Assembly (NCBI GenBank): GCA_018660405.1
Contig: JABJKL010000158.1
Coordinates: 1 to 6,698, forward strand
Length of the DNA stretch: 6,698 nt
Reading direction: 5' to 3'
From: Pseudomonadota bacterium
GTDB taxonomy: Bacteria; Pseudomonadota; Gammaproteobacteria; Arenicellales; Arenicellaceae
Each line of letters begins with the position of its first letter. Position 1 is the first letter of the stretch. Below the pieces are notes generated by a model. It was given only the letters and a program-made list of their open reading frames with translations, was not told the DNA's origin and ran no database searches. The position numbers and the translations under genes are program-made. This document shows positions 1-5,838 of this stretch, one piece after another.

Positions 1-773
1 AGTTCGAGCATTACATAATTGGTAATATCAACAACTGGATGAATGGGTTTTATACCGGAACGCTGAAGCCGCTCTGCCATCCATAAAGGCGTGACGGCAT
101 CGCGATTAATACCTTCAATCACTCTTGCCCGATAAGATGTACAGAGTGCGGGTTCCTGGTTATCGATCGAAATGGCTGCGCCGCTAGACTGTTCTACAGC
201 ATCTGCTGGCAAATTTTTTACTTTGGCACCTCGCAAAACACGCAGCTCACGCGCGACACCCAACACACTAAGGCAATCACCTCTATTTGGTGTAAGGTCG
301 ATATCAATGGTGTGATCCATTCCACCTAATGCTTCGGCTAATGGCTGCCCGGTAGTCATTTCTGTCGGCAATTTAAGCAGACCATCAATAGGAGAATAAA
401 GACCTAGCTCCTCACCAGAACACAACATGCCGAAGGACTCGACACCGCGAAGTTTTGCTTTCTTGATTTTGGTTCCGGGCAGTTCGGCACCCACCGGCGC
501 GAAAGCGACTTTGATACCTATTCGTGCGTTCGGTGCACCACAGACCACTTGATGGTTATTCTTCCCATCGCTTACCTGGCAAACCTGTAATCGATCGGCA
601 TCAGGGTGTTGTTTAACAGCGACGATCTCGCCGATGACAACTTTACTATCAGGCAACTCGATTGACTCTACCGCATCGACTTCCAAGCCGGCGTGCGTTA
701 GCACATCTGATATCTCATTAACGGATAAATCGGTATCGACCCAATGACGTAACCATTGTTCGGTGATAATCAT
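1..773 (-). CDS. pheT: Phenylalanyl-tRNA synthetase beta subunit, N-terminal 257 residues (cut by window edge)
   Basis: Beta chain of the cytoplasmic alpha2-beta2 enzyme that charges tRNA-Phe with phenylalanine. The open frame starts at ATG 773-771 and has no stop before the left edge, so about a third of the usual ~795 residues is present. The protein begins MIITEQWLRHWV, as the family does. Residues ~40-150 form the OB-fold tRNA-binding (EMAP-like) domain, with HPDADRL at 57-63, VVCGAPN at 77-83 and LRGVESFGMLCS near 108-119. The family signature DLTPNRGDCLSVLGVARE lies at 159-176. The start of the B3/B4 editing domain follows, with HPVVDITNYVM at 245-255. The start codon overlaps the pheS stop in an ATGA (773-770). 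A GAGG Shine-Dalgarno sequence sits 8 nt upstream, inside pheS (785-782), so translational coupling is likely. In E. coli ihfA follows, which here would lie outside the window. Confidence 0.97.
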   Translation of the reverse strand, partial: MIITEQWLRHWVDTDLSVNEISDVLTHAGLEVDAVESIELPDSKVVIGEIVAVKQHPDADRLQVCQVSDGKNNHQVVCGAPNARIGIKVAFAPVGAELPGTKIKKAKLRGVESFGMLCSGEELGLYSPIDGLLKLPTEMTTGQPLAEALGGMDHTIDIDLTPNRGDCLSVLGVARELRVLRGAKVKNLPADAVEQSSGAAISIDNQEPALCTSYRARVIEGINRDAVTPLWMAERLQRSGIKPIHPVVDITNYVMLE

Positions 774-1792
774 CGGAACTGCCTCAAAAAGGCCAGGTCA
801 CTCTCAAAAAACAGTCTTAAGTCGTCCACGCCATATCGCAGCATACTTAGCCGTTCCACTCCGACACCAAAAGCAAAACCCCGGTATTTTTCTGAATCGA
901 TATCAACATGCCGAAACACTTCGGGATGCACCATGCCGCAGCCCAACACTTCAATCCAACCGGTTTGTTTGCACACGCGACAACCTTTTCCCGCACAAAA
1001 CACACAGCTAATATCAACTTCAGCCGAAGGCTCGGTAAACGGAAAATAAGACGGACGCAATCGAATCTCCAGATCTGCTTCAAAAAATTGCCGCACAAAA
1101 TGCAGTAAAACACCTTTTAAATCTGCAAAGCTCACATCCTCATTAACCAACAGGCCTTCGACCTGATGGAACATGGGTGTGTGTGTAACATCAGAGTCGC
1201 ACCGATAAACCCGCCCCGGGGCAATAATTGCGATAGGTGGTTCATTTGCCAGCATGTGTCGCACTTGAACTGGTGAGGTGTGGGTACGTAACAGCTCGCC
1301 GTTAGTCGTGTAGAACGTATCGTGCATTGCACGTGCAGGATGTTCTGGTGGGATATTCAGTGCCTCAAAATTATGAAAGTCGTCTTCGATCTCAGGACCG
1401 TGAACGACACCAAAACCCATCTGAACGAAAATAGATTCCATACGGCGCATGCTACGACTCACCAGATGCTCACTGCCACTCCCGAGCCCTCGGGCAGGCA
1501 AAGTCGTATCGACCGCGCTAGACGCCAGCTCGGCGGTCAGGCTCTCTTCCTCCAGCACTCCACGCCGCATTTGCAGAGCTTCCTCCAAGGTGGTTTTAGC
1601 CCTGTTAACCTCGGCACCAAATGCGGAACGCTTCTCAGAAGGCAGATCACCAATTTTTTTTAATTGGCTTGTCAAACTGCCTTTTTTGCCAAGATAATCC
1701 ACTCGAAGCTGTTCCAAAGCCGCAAGTGAACTCGCTTGCTCGACCCCTAATTTTGCTTGCTTCAGCAATGAACCCAGATCAATCTCACTCAT
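770..1792 (-). CDS. pheS: Phenylalanyl-tRNA synthetase alpha subunit
   Basis: Catalytic alpha chain (340 residues) of class II phenylalanyl-tRNA synthetase, which partners PheT. Residues 1-~85 are the N-terminal helical arm that contacts tRNA. The class II core follows: HPARAMHDTFY at 151-161, LLRTHTSPVQ at 167-176, motif 2 from RVYRCDSD (194-201) to FHQVEG (208-213), and motif 3 GFAFGVGVERL at 305-315. Ala307 matches the E. coli Ala294 that shapes the phenylalanine pocket. E. coli has GMGMERL where this protein has GVGVERL, a mild change. Residues 263-274 hold four cysteines (CVFC, then CRVC) that E. coli PheS lacks and Gram-positive PheS proteins have, as I recall them. The ATG at 1792 gives the family N-terminus, with a weak GGCGGA sequence about 11 nt upstream. 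The TGA stop overlaps the pheT start by 4 bp. An intrinsic terminator separates the gene from rplT, so supply depends on readthrough or on a weak promoter that I cannot identify. Confidence 0.98.
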   Translation of the reverse strand: MSEIDLGSLLKQAKLGVEQASSLAALEQLRVDYLGKKGSLTSQLKKIGDLPSEKRSAFGAEVNRAKTTLEEALQMRRGVLEEESLTAELASSAVDTTLPARGLGSGSEHLVSRSMRRMESIFVQMGFGVVHGPEIEDDFHNFEALNIPPEHPARAMHDTFYTTNGELLRTHTSPVQVRHMLANEPPIAIIAPGRVYRCDSDVTHTPMFHQVEGLLVNEDVSFADLKGVLLHFVRQFFEADLEIRLRPSYFPFTEPSAEVDISCVFCAGKGCRVCKQTGWIEVLGCGMVHPEVFRHVDIDSEKYRGFAFGVGVERLSMLRYGVDDLRLFFESDLAFLRQFR

Positions 1793-1855
1793 TAATCACT
1801 ATCCGCCAGTATCCAATATTTTTCTTCGTGCAAAACGCTTTATAAAATAATGTAC

Positions 1856-1891
1856 AAAATAAAAAGGGGAAAGGTATTAACCCTTCCCCTT
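1856..1891 (-). terminator. Intrinsic terminator (possible attenuator) between rplT and pheS
   Basis: Read on the minus strand, AAGGGGAAGGG pairs with CCTTTCCCCTT across a TTAATA loop. The stem is 11 bp with one G-U pair (1891-1864). TTTATTTT follows directly (1863-1856), the form of a Rho-independent terminator for transcripts coming from rplT. In E. coli the pheST attenuator lies in this same gap, downstream of the Phe-rich pheM leader peptide. Here the 76 nt between the rplT stop and the stem contain no ATG or GTG on the minus strand, and the only TTG frames run 2-5 codons. I see no upstream sequence complementary to the stem that would act as antiterminator, and no convincing promoter in the 63 nt between the T-tract and pheS. 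Confidence 0.85.
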
Positions 1892-1958
1892 GGAACTATG
1901 CCAAGCCCTAAGCTATTTGCAAAGAACTTAATGCAAAAGTAGCTAGCTTATAACTACC

Positions 1959-1981
1959 CGCTTGCAGCTAAGCTGCAAGCG
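1959..1981. repeat. Perfect 11-bp inverted repeat around the rplT stop codon
   Basis: CGCTTGCAGCT and AGCTGCAAGCG are exact complements around a single centre base at 1970, which is the first base of the rplT TAG stop. In RNA the innermost pairs must open to make a loop, leaving about 9 bp of stem. No T-tract follows on either strand, so it is not a standard terminator. It could protect the 3' end of the rplT message or serve as a processing site. Confidence 0.6.
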
Positions 1982-2327
1982 CCTCTTTAGCCTGGTCCAC
2001 AATCTGGGCAAATGTCGCCTTATCATTCACCGCCAATTCAGCCAGCACTTTACGATCCAAATCGATCTCCGCTTTCAAAAGACCATTAATTAACCGACTA
2101 TATGACAAACCACATTCACGAGCTGCCGCATTAATACGGACAATCCACAAGGCGCGAAATTGACGTTTACGCTGGCGACGATCACGATAGGCGTATTGAC
2201 CTGCACGCCAGACTGCTTGATTCGCTACGCGAAAAACATTTTTCCTGCGGCCACGGTAACCCTTGGCTTGCGCAATAACCTTTTTATGACGGGCCCGTGC
2301 TGTTACGCCGCGTTTTACTCTGGGCAT
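1968..2327 (-). CDS. rplT: 50S ribosomal protein L20
   Basis: Ribosomal protein L20 (119 residues, normal length), an early-assembly protein that binds 23S rRNA. The basic N-terminal extension carries the family signature MPRVKRGVTARARHKKV and then KGYRGRRKNVFRVANQAV (residues 23-40). The C-terminal globular domain includes IVRINAAARECGLSYSRLI. A TAGGAG Shine-Dalgarno sequence (2340-2335), whose first three bases are the rpmI stop codon, lies 7 nt before the ATG, so rpmI and rplT are probably translationally coupled. In E. coli L20 represses rpmI and rplT by binding its own mRNA. That family knowledge fits this layout, but I could not confirm an operator here. The end of the gene lies in a perfect inverted repeat. 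Confidence 0.98.
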   Translation of the reverse strand: MPRVKRGVTARARHKKVIAQAKGYRGRRKNVFRVANQAVWRAGQYAYRDRRQRKRQFRALWIVRINAAARECGLSYSRLINGLLKAEIDLDRKVLAELAVNDKATFAQIVDQAKEALAA

Positions 2328-2337
2328 CGATTAACTC

Positions 2338-2535
2338 CTAACTATAAGGCAGCATGCGCGCTATCAAGCGAGCATCAGCCGGTTCTGCCATCAAACCTGC
2401 ACGCAGTTGGCGCTTACGCTTGGGCGATTTTTTGGTAAGGATGTGGTTCAAATGCGACTGAGATCGCTTGAATTTGCCACTACCGGTTTTTTTAAAACGC
2501 TTTGCAGCGCCCGAACATGTTTTCATTTTCGGCAT
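2338..2535 (-). CDS. rpmI: 50S ribosomal protein L35
   Basis: Ribosomal protein L35, 65 residues as in E. coli. It is a small, very basic large-subunit protein. The sequence opens MPKMKTCSGAAKRFKKTGSGKFKR, followed by HILTKKSPKRKRQLR (residues 31-45), all typical of the family. The start has a GAGGG sequence 4 nt upstream (2544-2540). The stop is only 10 nt before rplT and forms part of the rplT Shine-Dalgarno sequence. A 97-bp gap separates it from infC. That gap holds a hairpin, where the E. coli L20 translational operator would be expected. Confidence 0.97.
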   Translation of the reverse strand: MPKMKTCSGAAKRFKKTGSGKFKRSQSHLNHILTKKSPKRKRQLRAGLMAEPADARLIARMLPYS

Positions 2536-2579
2536 AATGCCCTCGAATTCTCTCTTTAATCCAAATACTTACTGTAAGC

Positions 2580-2600
2580 AAAGCTCGTTAACCAAGCTTT
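2580..2600 (-). repeat. Hairpin in the infC-rpmI gap, possible L20 control element
   Basis: On the minus strand AAAGCTTG pairs with CGAGCTTT (8 bp with one U-G pair) around the loop GTTAA. No T-tract follows, so it is unlikely to terminate transcription. In E. coli, RNA structure in this gap takes part in L20 repression of rpmI. Equivalence here is inferred from position only. Confidence 0.4.
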
Positions 2601-2637
2601 TTCTACTATATCTTCTAACTATGTCTTCCAACTTAGC
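2600..2637. repeat. Imperfect 12-13 nt tandem repeat at the end of infC
   Basis: Three decayed units read on the plus strand as TTTCTACTATAT, CTTCTAACTATGT and CTTCCAACTTAGC. The third overlaps the infC stop codon (2635-2633). The first two agree best. The repeat may simply be low-complexity pyrimidine-rich DNA. Confidence 0.35.
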
Positions 2638-3151
2638 TCTTCTTGGGAGCCAAAACCATAACCATTTGGCGGCCTTCGAATTTTGGGTATTGCTCAACTG
2701 AGCCGTACTCTTGCAAATCTTTCTCAACACGCTTCAGCAAATCCGCACCCAATTCTTTATGGGCTAATTCGCGGCCGCGAAACCGTAAGGTCACCTTGGT
2801 CTTATCACCATCTTCAAGAAACTGCTTCAATTTACGGAGCTTGATCTGGTAATCCCCCACATCTGTCCCCGGCCGAAACTTAATTTCCTTTACATGGATA
2901 ATCTTTTGTTTCTTTCTTGCGGCAGCCCTTTGTTTACTGTCTTTATATAGATGTTTTCCGTAATCCATTACGCGAGCTACCGGAGGTTCTGCATTAGGCG
3001 AAATCTCTACCAAATCCAGATCGGCATCTTCCGCTGCTTGCAACGCGTCTGCTAACGATATCACCCCTACTTGCTCACCATCGGCTCCAATAACTCGAAG
3101 CTCTGGCGCAATTATGGCACCGTTAATACGTACCTTCTTATCTGCTGCTAT
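2633..3151 (-). CDS. infC: Translation initiation factor IF3 with an AUA start codon
   Basis: IF3 binds the 30S subunit, blocks premature 50S joining and rejects non-canonical start codons. From the AUA at 3151-3149 the protein has 172 residues (E. coli IF3 has 180). The N-domain opens with VRING (7-11) and carries LVEISPNAEPPVARVMDYGKHLY (47-69). A lysine-rich linker leads into the C-domain, with KEIKFRPGTD at 88-97, RFRGRE at 123-128 and the ending GRQMVMVLAPKKS. Between an in-frame TAA (3175-3173) and the conserved RING there is no ATG, GTG, TTG or CTG. The only near-start codons after the GAGGG ribosome site are two AUAs (3157-3155 and 3151-3149). I chose the second because it lies 8 nt from the ribosome site; the first would lie 2 nt away and would give 174 residues. 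A GTG at 3064 would delete 29 residues that include conserved positions, so I reject it. The gene starts an apparent infC-rpmI-rplT operon. Confidence 0.96.
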   Translation of the reverse strand: MAADKKVRINGAIIAPELRVIGADGEQVGVISLADALQAAEDADLDLVEISPNAEPPVARVMDYGKHLYKDSKQRAAARKKQKIIHVKEIKFRPGTDVGDYQIKLRKLKQFLEDGDKTKVTLRFRGRELAHKELGADLLKRVEKDLQEYGSVEQYPKFEGRQMVMVLAPKKS

Positions 3152-3159
3152 AACTATTG

Positions 3160-3164
3160 CCCTC
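3160..3164 (-). promoter_or_regulatory. infC ribosome-binding site that decides the AUA start
   Basis: GAGGG (3164-3160, minus strand) is the only purine-rich Shine-Dalgarno match upstream of the conserved IF3 N-terminus. It is separated by 8 nt from AUA 3151-3149 and by 2 nt from AUA 3157-3155, which favours the former. Confidence 0.7.
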
Positions 3165-3241
3165 GCGTTTATTTATAATTCCGAAACCATTGCGCTCTGT
3201 AGCTATCATAGCCATCTGATCACAATAGGATAAGGCGGCGG

Positions 3242-3270
3242 ATTTTAATTCGGAATGCCACATATAACAA
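3242..3270 (-). promoter_or_regulatory. Sigma70-type promoter for infC-rpmI-rplT
   Basis: On the minus strand, TTGTTA (3270-3265) and TAAAAT (3247-3242) are separated by exactly 17 bp. Each hexamer has a good match to consensus. Transcription would begin near 3235 and give a 5' leader of about 85 nt before infC. In E. coli infC also receives transcripts from thrS, which is not upstream here, so this promoter is a good candidate for the main one. Confidence 0.6.
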
Positions 3271-3322
3271 GCACTTAAACGAAATCCCTACCTGAATTGT
3301 TGCCTTATTTTTCGATCTTCAC

Positions 3323-3342
3323 AAAAGCCGCCCAAGTGGCTT
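3323..3342 (-). terminator. Weak hairpin terminator downstream of tRNA-Val
   Basis: On the minus strand, AAGCC (3342-3338) pairs with GGCTT (3329-3325) across an 8-nt loop, and the short run TTTT at 3326-3323 follows. It lies 37 nt after the tRNA 3' end and before the infC promoter. The 5-bp stem and four-T tract make it a modest terminator, so some readthrough into infC is possible. Confidence 0.45.
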
Positions 3343-3378
3343 AGGAATAAACCATAAAACACTTTGCGGACGATGAAT

Positions 3379-3455
3379 TGGTAGGCACGAGTGGATTCGA
3401 ACCACCGACCCCCACCATGTCAAGGTGGTGCTCTAACCAACTGAGCTACGCGCCT
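3379..3455 (-). tRNA. tRNA-Val (anticodon GAC)
   Basis: A complete 77-nt tRNA with encoded CCA (3381-3379). Acceptor arm AGGCGCG/CGTGCCT pairs with one G-U. The D-arm is GCTC/GAGC. The anticodon arm is CCACC-TTGACAT-GGTGG, with GAC at 3421-3419. The variable loop is GGGTC. The T-arm is GGTGG-TTCGAAT-CCACT with one G-U, and the discriminator base is A. GAC reads the valine codons GUC and GUU. The body from the D-arm to the variable loop is nearly identical to E. coli tRNA-Val(GAC). The gene is a single tRNA between uvrB and infC with its own strong promoter. Confidence 0.98.
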
Positions 3456-3471
3456 ACTGAAAATCGCGCGA

Positions 3472-3500
3472 ACCTTAATGTATTAGCGAGATTGAGTCAA
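3472..3500 (-). promoter_or_regulatory. tRNA-Val promoter with GC-rich discriminator
   Basis: On the minus strand, TTGACT (3500-3495), a 17-bp spacer and TAAGGT (3477-3472) are followed at once by TCGCGCG. The G+C-rich discriminator between the -10 and the start site is the mark of promoters under stringent (ppGpp/DksA) control. The distance from the -10 to the mature tRNA is 16 nt, which implies a leader of about 9 nt. It matches the tRNA-Asn promoter at 6617 in layout. Confidence 0.7.
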
Positions 3501-3732
3501 TTAATCTTGTGCTTCCCGTTTGTTGTTGAATCTCGCGTCTATGTAGACAGCTAACTACACATTCCATGCATTGCAAATAAGAAATGCGTTTTCACGCCAG
3601 CCGATTCCATTGGATAATTTTAAAGGCCTTTCAGATGATCTAGCGAATATCGAGCATCAGCACAGCAAATCCAAACCCATGTGGTAACCATCAAACGCGG
3701 GAATATTTACTACCTATTGATGCGTATCAGCA
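3501..3732. other. Intergenic stretch between the tRNA-Val promoter and the uvrB end, no gene seen
   Basis: I find no ORF with a ribosome site, no RNA gene and no mobile-element remnant on either strand here. Minor symmetry includes an 8-bp inverted pair, GCGAGATT at 3486-3493 and AATCTCGC at 3529-3536, which flanks the tRNA-Val -35 region, and GTCTA/TAGAC at 3537-3548. Both are short enough to arise by chance. Confidence 0.5.
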
Positions 3733-3782
3733 CTAGCGCTCCTTCACTCTGATTAGGCAATATCATATTGAAGGAGCACTAG
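3733..3782 (-). repeat. Long hairpin spanning the uvrB stop codon
   Basis: On the minus strand, CTAGTGCTCCTTCA (3782-3769) pairs with TGAAGGAGCGCTAG (3746-3733) over 14 bp around a 22-nt loop. The one non-Watson-Crick position is U-G in the uvrB transcript but would be C-A in RNA from the other strand, so the structure suits the uvrB message. The first arm encodes the last UvrB residues (LASAPS) and the loop holds the TGA stop. No T-tract follows, so it is more likely a 3'-end stabiliser or part of a Rho-dependent end than an intrinsic terminator. Confidence 0.6.
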
Positions 3783-5781
3783 CCAGATATCCCGCCCTTA
3801 ATTCCTCTACCTGATCACGAATCCTTGCAGCATCTTCAAACTCCAGGTTTTCGGCATGCGTGTACATGACCGCCTCCAACTCAATGACTCGCTTGGCAAA
3901 TTCTTCAGGATTAGTAATCACCGCATGTGACTTGCCATACTTGTCTTTTTTACCAGACTTTTTGCCAGGAATCTGGCGCCCGGCAACACCGTCAATAATA
4001 TCGCGAACCGCTTTTTTAATACCTTGTGGCGTAATCTCATGCTCTTGGTTGTACGCGTGCTGTTTGATTCTTCTACGATCAGTCTCATCGATCGTCGCCT
4101 GCATGGCTTTGGTTATTCTGTCGCCGTATAGAATGGCGCTGCCATTCAAATTTCGAGCGGCTCGACCAACGGTTTGTATGAGCGAACGAGCCGAGCGCAA
4201 GAATCCTTCTTTGTCCGCATCCAGTATAGCCACCAGAGAAACCTCGGGCATATCCAGGCCCTCGCGCAACAGATTGATACCCACCAACACGTCAAACTCA
4301 CCCAGGCGCAAGTCACGAATAATTTCCACCCGTTCGACAGTTTCAATATCTGAATGTAGGTACCGAACTTTAACGCCGTGCTCAGTTAAGTAGTCGGTCA
4401 AATCTTCAGACATGCGTTTAGTCAAGGTAGTCACCAACACACGCTCGCCAATCGCTACCCGAATATTAATCTCGGAAAGCAGGTCGTCTACTTGGGTCGT
4501 AACCGGGCGAACCTCTATTTGCGGATCGAGCAAACCGGTGGGCCTAACCACCTGATCGACCGTATTCGGCGCATGCTCCAACTCATAAACACTCGGGGTG
4601 GCAGACACAAAAATAGTCTGCGGCATTAACTTCTCAAACTCGTCGAATCGTAGTGGTCGATTATCGAGCGCCGAAGGTAAACGAAATCCGAACTCGACCA
4701 AGGTCTCTTTGCGAGAACGATCACCCTTATACATCGCATTTAGCTGAGGCACCATAATATGACTTTCGTCCAGTATCATCAGTGCATTTGGCGGCATATA
4801 ATCAATCAACGTAGGTGGCGACTGACCGGCATCACGACCCGACAAGTAGCGCGAATAATTTTCAATACCCTGGCAGTAACCTAATTCGTGCATCATCTCC
4901 AAATCGAAACGTGTACGTTGCTCCAGCCGTTGAGCTTCGACCAGCTTACCTACGTAGCGCAACTCTTCAAGCCGGTCTCTAAGCTCATCGCGTATTTTTT
5001 CTACCGCCGCCACCACGACAGATTTCGGCGTTACATAATGCGACTTGGGATATATGGTGATGCGCTTGAGTGGCTCGGTTACTTCGCCAGTCAAAGGATC
5101 AAAACGAGAGATCGCTTCCACGTCATCTCCAAACAACTCGATTCGAATCGCATCACGCGCCTCCTCAGCCGGGAATACATCAATCACATCACCACGTACG
5201 CGAAAATTAGCACGCTGAAGCTCGATATCGTTACGGGTGTACTGTAATTCTGACAGACGTTGCAATATCGCTCGCTGGTCGGTTACATCGCCCACACTGA
5301 GATGCAAAATCATTTCGTGATAAGCCGACGGATCACCCAAACCATAGATAGCCGACACGGTGGCGACAATAATCACGTCTTCGCGCTCTAGCAGCGCCTT
5401 GGTGGCGGACAAACGCATCTGCTCTATTTGCTCGTTAACCGACGCGTCCTTTTCTATGAACGTGTCCGACGCTGGCACATAAGCTTCCGGCTGATAATAG
5501 TCGTAATACGACACGAAATACTCAACCGCATTGTCTGGAAAAAAATCCCGAAATTCAGAGTACAACTGGGCAGCCAACGTTTTATTCGGTGCCATCACAA
5601 TCGTTGGTCGCTGCACTGTTTGAATAACATTCGCAATCGTGAATGTTTTACCCGAGCCCGTTACACCCAACAGAGTCTGCCAGGCTTCGCCATTGTTAAG
5701 GCCATCTATCAAAGCGGCAATCGCCTGCGGCTGATCACCAGCAGGCTCAAATTCTTTAACCAGTTTAAAGTTGCGCGTCAT
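3763..5781 (-). CDS. uvrB: UvrABC excinuclease subunit B
   Basis: UvrB receives DNA damage from UvrA, verifies it with a beta-hairpin and recruits UvrC for incision in nucleotide excision repair. It has 672 residues from ATG 5781 (E. coli UvrB has 673). Walker A GVTGSGKT lies at 39-46. The damage-probing hairpin at 91-115 has Tyr92, Tyr93, Tyr95, Tyr96, Tyr101 and Phe108 in the same positions as in E. coli. The Walker B/DESH motif is at 338-341, and helicase motif VI QTVGRAARN at 536-544. A lysine-rich linker (607-617) precedes the C-terminal UVR domain that binds UvrC (about 625-660, EEFAKRVIELEAVMY...FEDAARIRDQVEELR). ATG 5781 has CAGG 9 nt upstream and begins like the family (MTRNFKLVKEFEPAGDQPQAI). 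An in-frame TTG at 5826 would add 15 residues without homology. The gene is monocistronic and divergent from the pseudopilin gene. I see no LexA box. Confidence 0.98.
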   Translation of the reverse strand: MTRNFKLVKEFEPAGDQPQAIAALIDGLNNGEAWQTLLGVTGSGKTFTIANVIQTVQRPTIVMAPNKTLAAQLYSEFRDFFPDNAVEYFVSYYDYYQPEAYVPASDTFIEKDASVNEQIEQMRLSATKALLEREDVIIVATVSAIYGLGDPSAYHEMILHLSVGDVTDQRAILQRLSELQYTRNDIELQRANFRVRGDVIDVFPAEEARDAIRIELFGDDVEAISRFDPLTGEVTEPLKRITIYPKSHYVTPKSVVVAAVEKIRDELRDRLEELRYVGKLVEAQRLEQRTRFDLEMMHELGYCQGIENYSRYLSGRDAGQSPPTLIDYMPPNALMILDESHIMVPQLNAMYKGDRSRKETLVEFGFRLPSALDNRPLRFDEFEKLMPQTIFVSATPSVYELEHAPNTVDQVVRPTGLLDPQIEVRPVTTQVDDLLSEINIRVAIGERVLVTTLTKRMSEDLTDYLTEHGVKVRYLHSDIETVERVEIIRDLRLGEFDVLVGINLLREGLDMPEVSLVAILDADKEGFLRSARSLIQTVGRAARNLNGSAILYGDRITKAMQATIDETDRRRIKQHAYNQEHEITPQGIKKAVRDIIDGVAGRQIPGKKSGKKDKYGKSHAVITNPEEFAKRVIELEAVMYTHAENLEFEDAARIRDQVEELRAGYLASAPSI

Positions 5782-5809
5782 AACAAGTAACCTGAAGAAT
5801 GGTGATAAT

Positions 5810-5834
5810 TTGCCCACACCGACCAATTGGGCAA
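5810..5834 (-). repeat. Short hairpin in the uvrB 5' leader
   Basis: TTGCCCA and TGGGCAA form a perfect 7-bp stem with an 11-nt loop, 29 nt upstream of the uvrB ATG. The loop side includes the palindrome CCAATTGG. It is not followed by a T-tract and does not cover the ribosome site. No function can be assigned. Confidence 0.4.
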
Positions 5835-5838
5835 CCCA

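Noticed and set aside
1322..1663. 113-codon open frame on the plus strand inside pheS
   Set aside because: It is antisense to a clear, full-length pheS and its protein has no recognisable family features.
2633..3064. IF3 starting at GTG 3064 (143 residues)
   Set aside because: The conserved IF3 N-domain, including VRING, continues in frame upstream, and the GAGGG ribosome site lies further upstream.
3181..3258. ATTCCGAA/TTCGGAAT inverted pair near the infC promoter
   Set aside because: One arm lies in the promoter spacer and would not be in the transcript. Eight bases with a gap of over 60 nt can occur by chance.
3379..3455. tRNA-Val 3' end as an integration (att) site
   Set aside because: I see no repeat of the tRNA 3' end and no integrase or foreign-looking genes in the window.
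3860..4393. 177-codon open frame on the plus strand
   Set aside because: It lies wholly antisense within uvrB and has no recognisable domain. Other long plus-strand frames inside uvrB (4888-5247, 5428-5790) are rejected for the same reason.
5782..5826. Extended uvrB start at TTG 5826
   Set aside because: The 15 extra residues lack homology to UvrB as I know it. ATG 5781 gives the family N-terminus and length, with CAGG at a workable distance.
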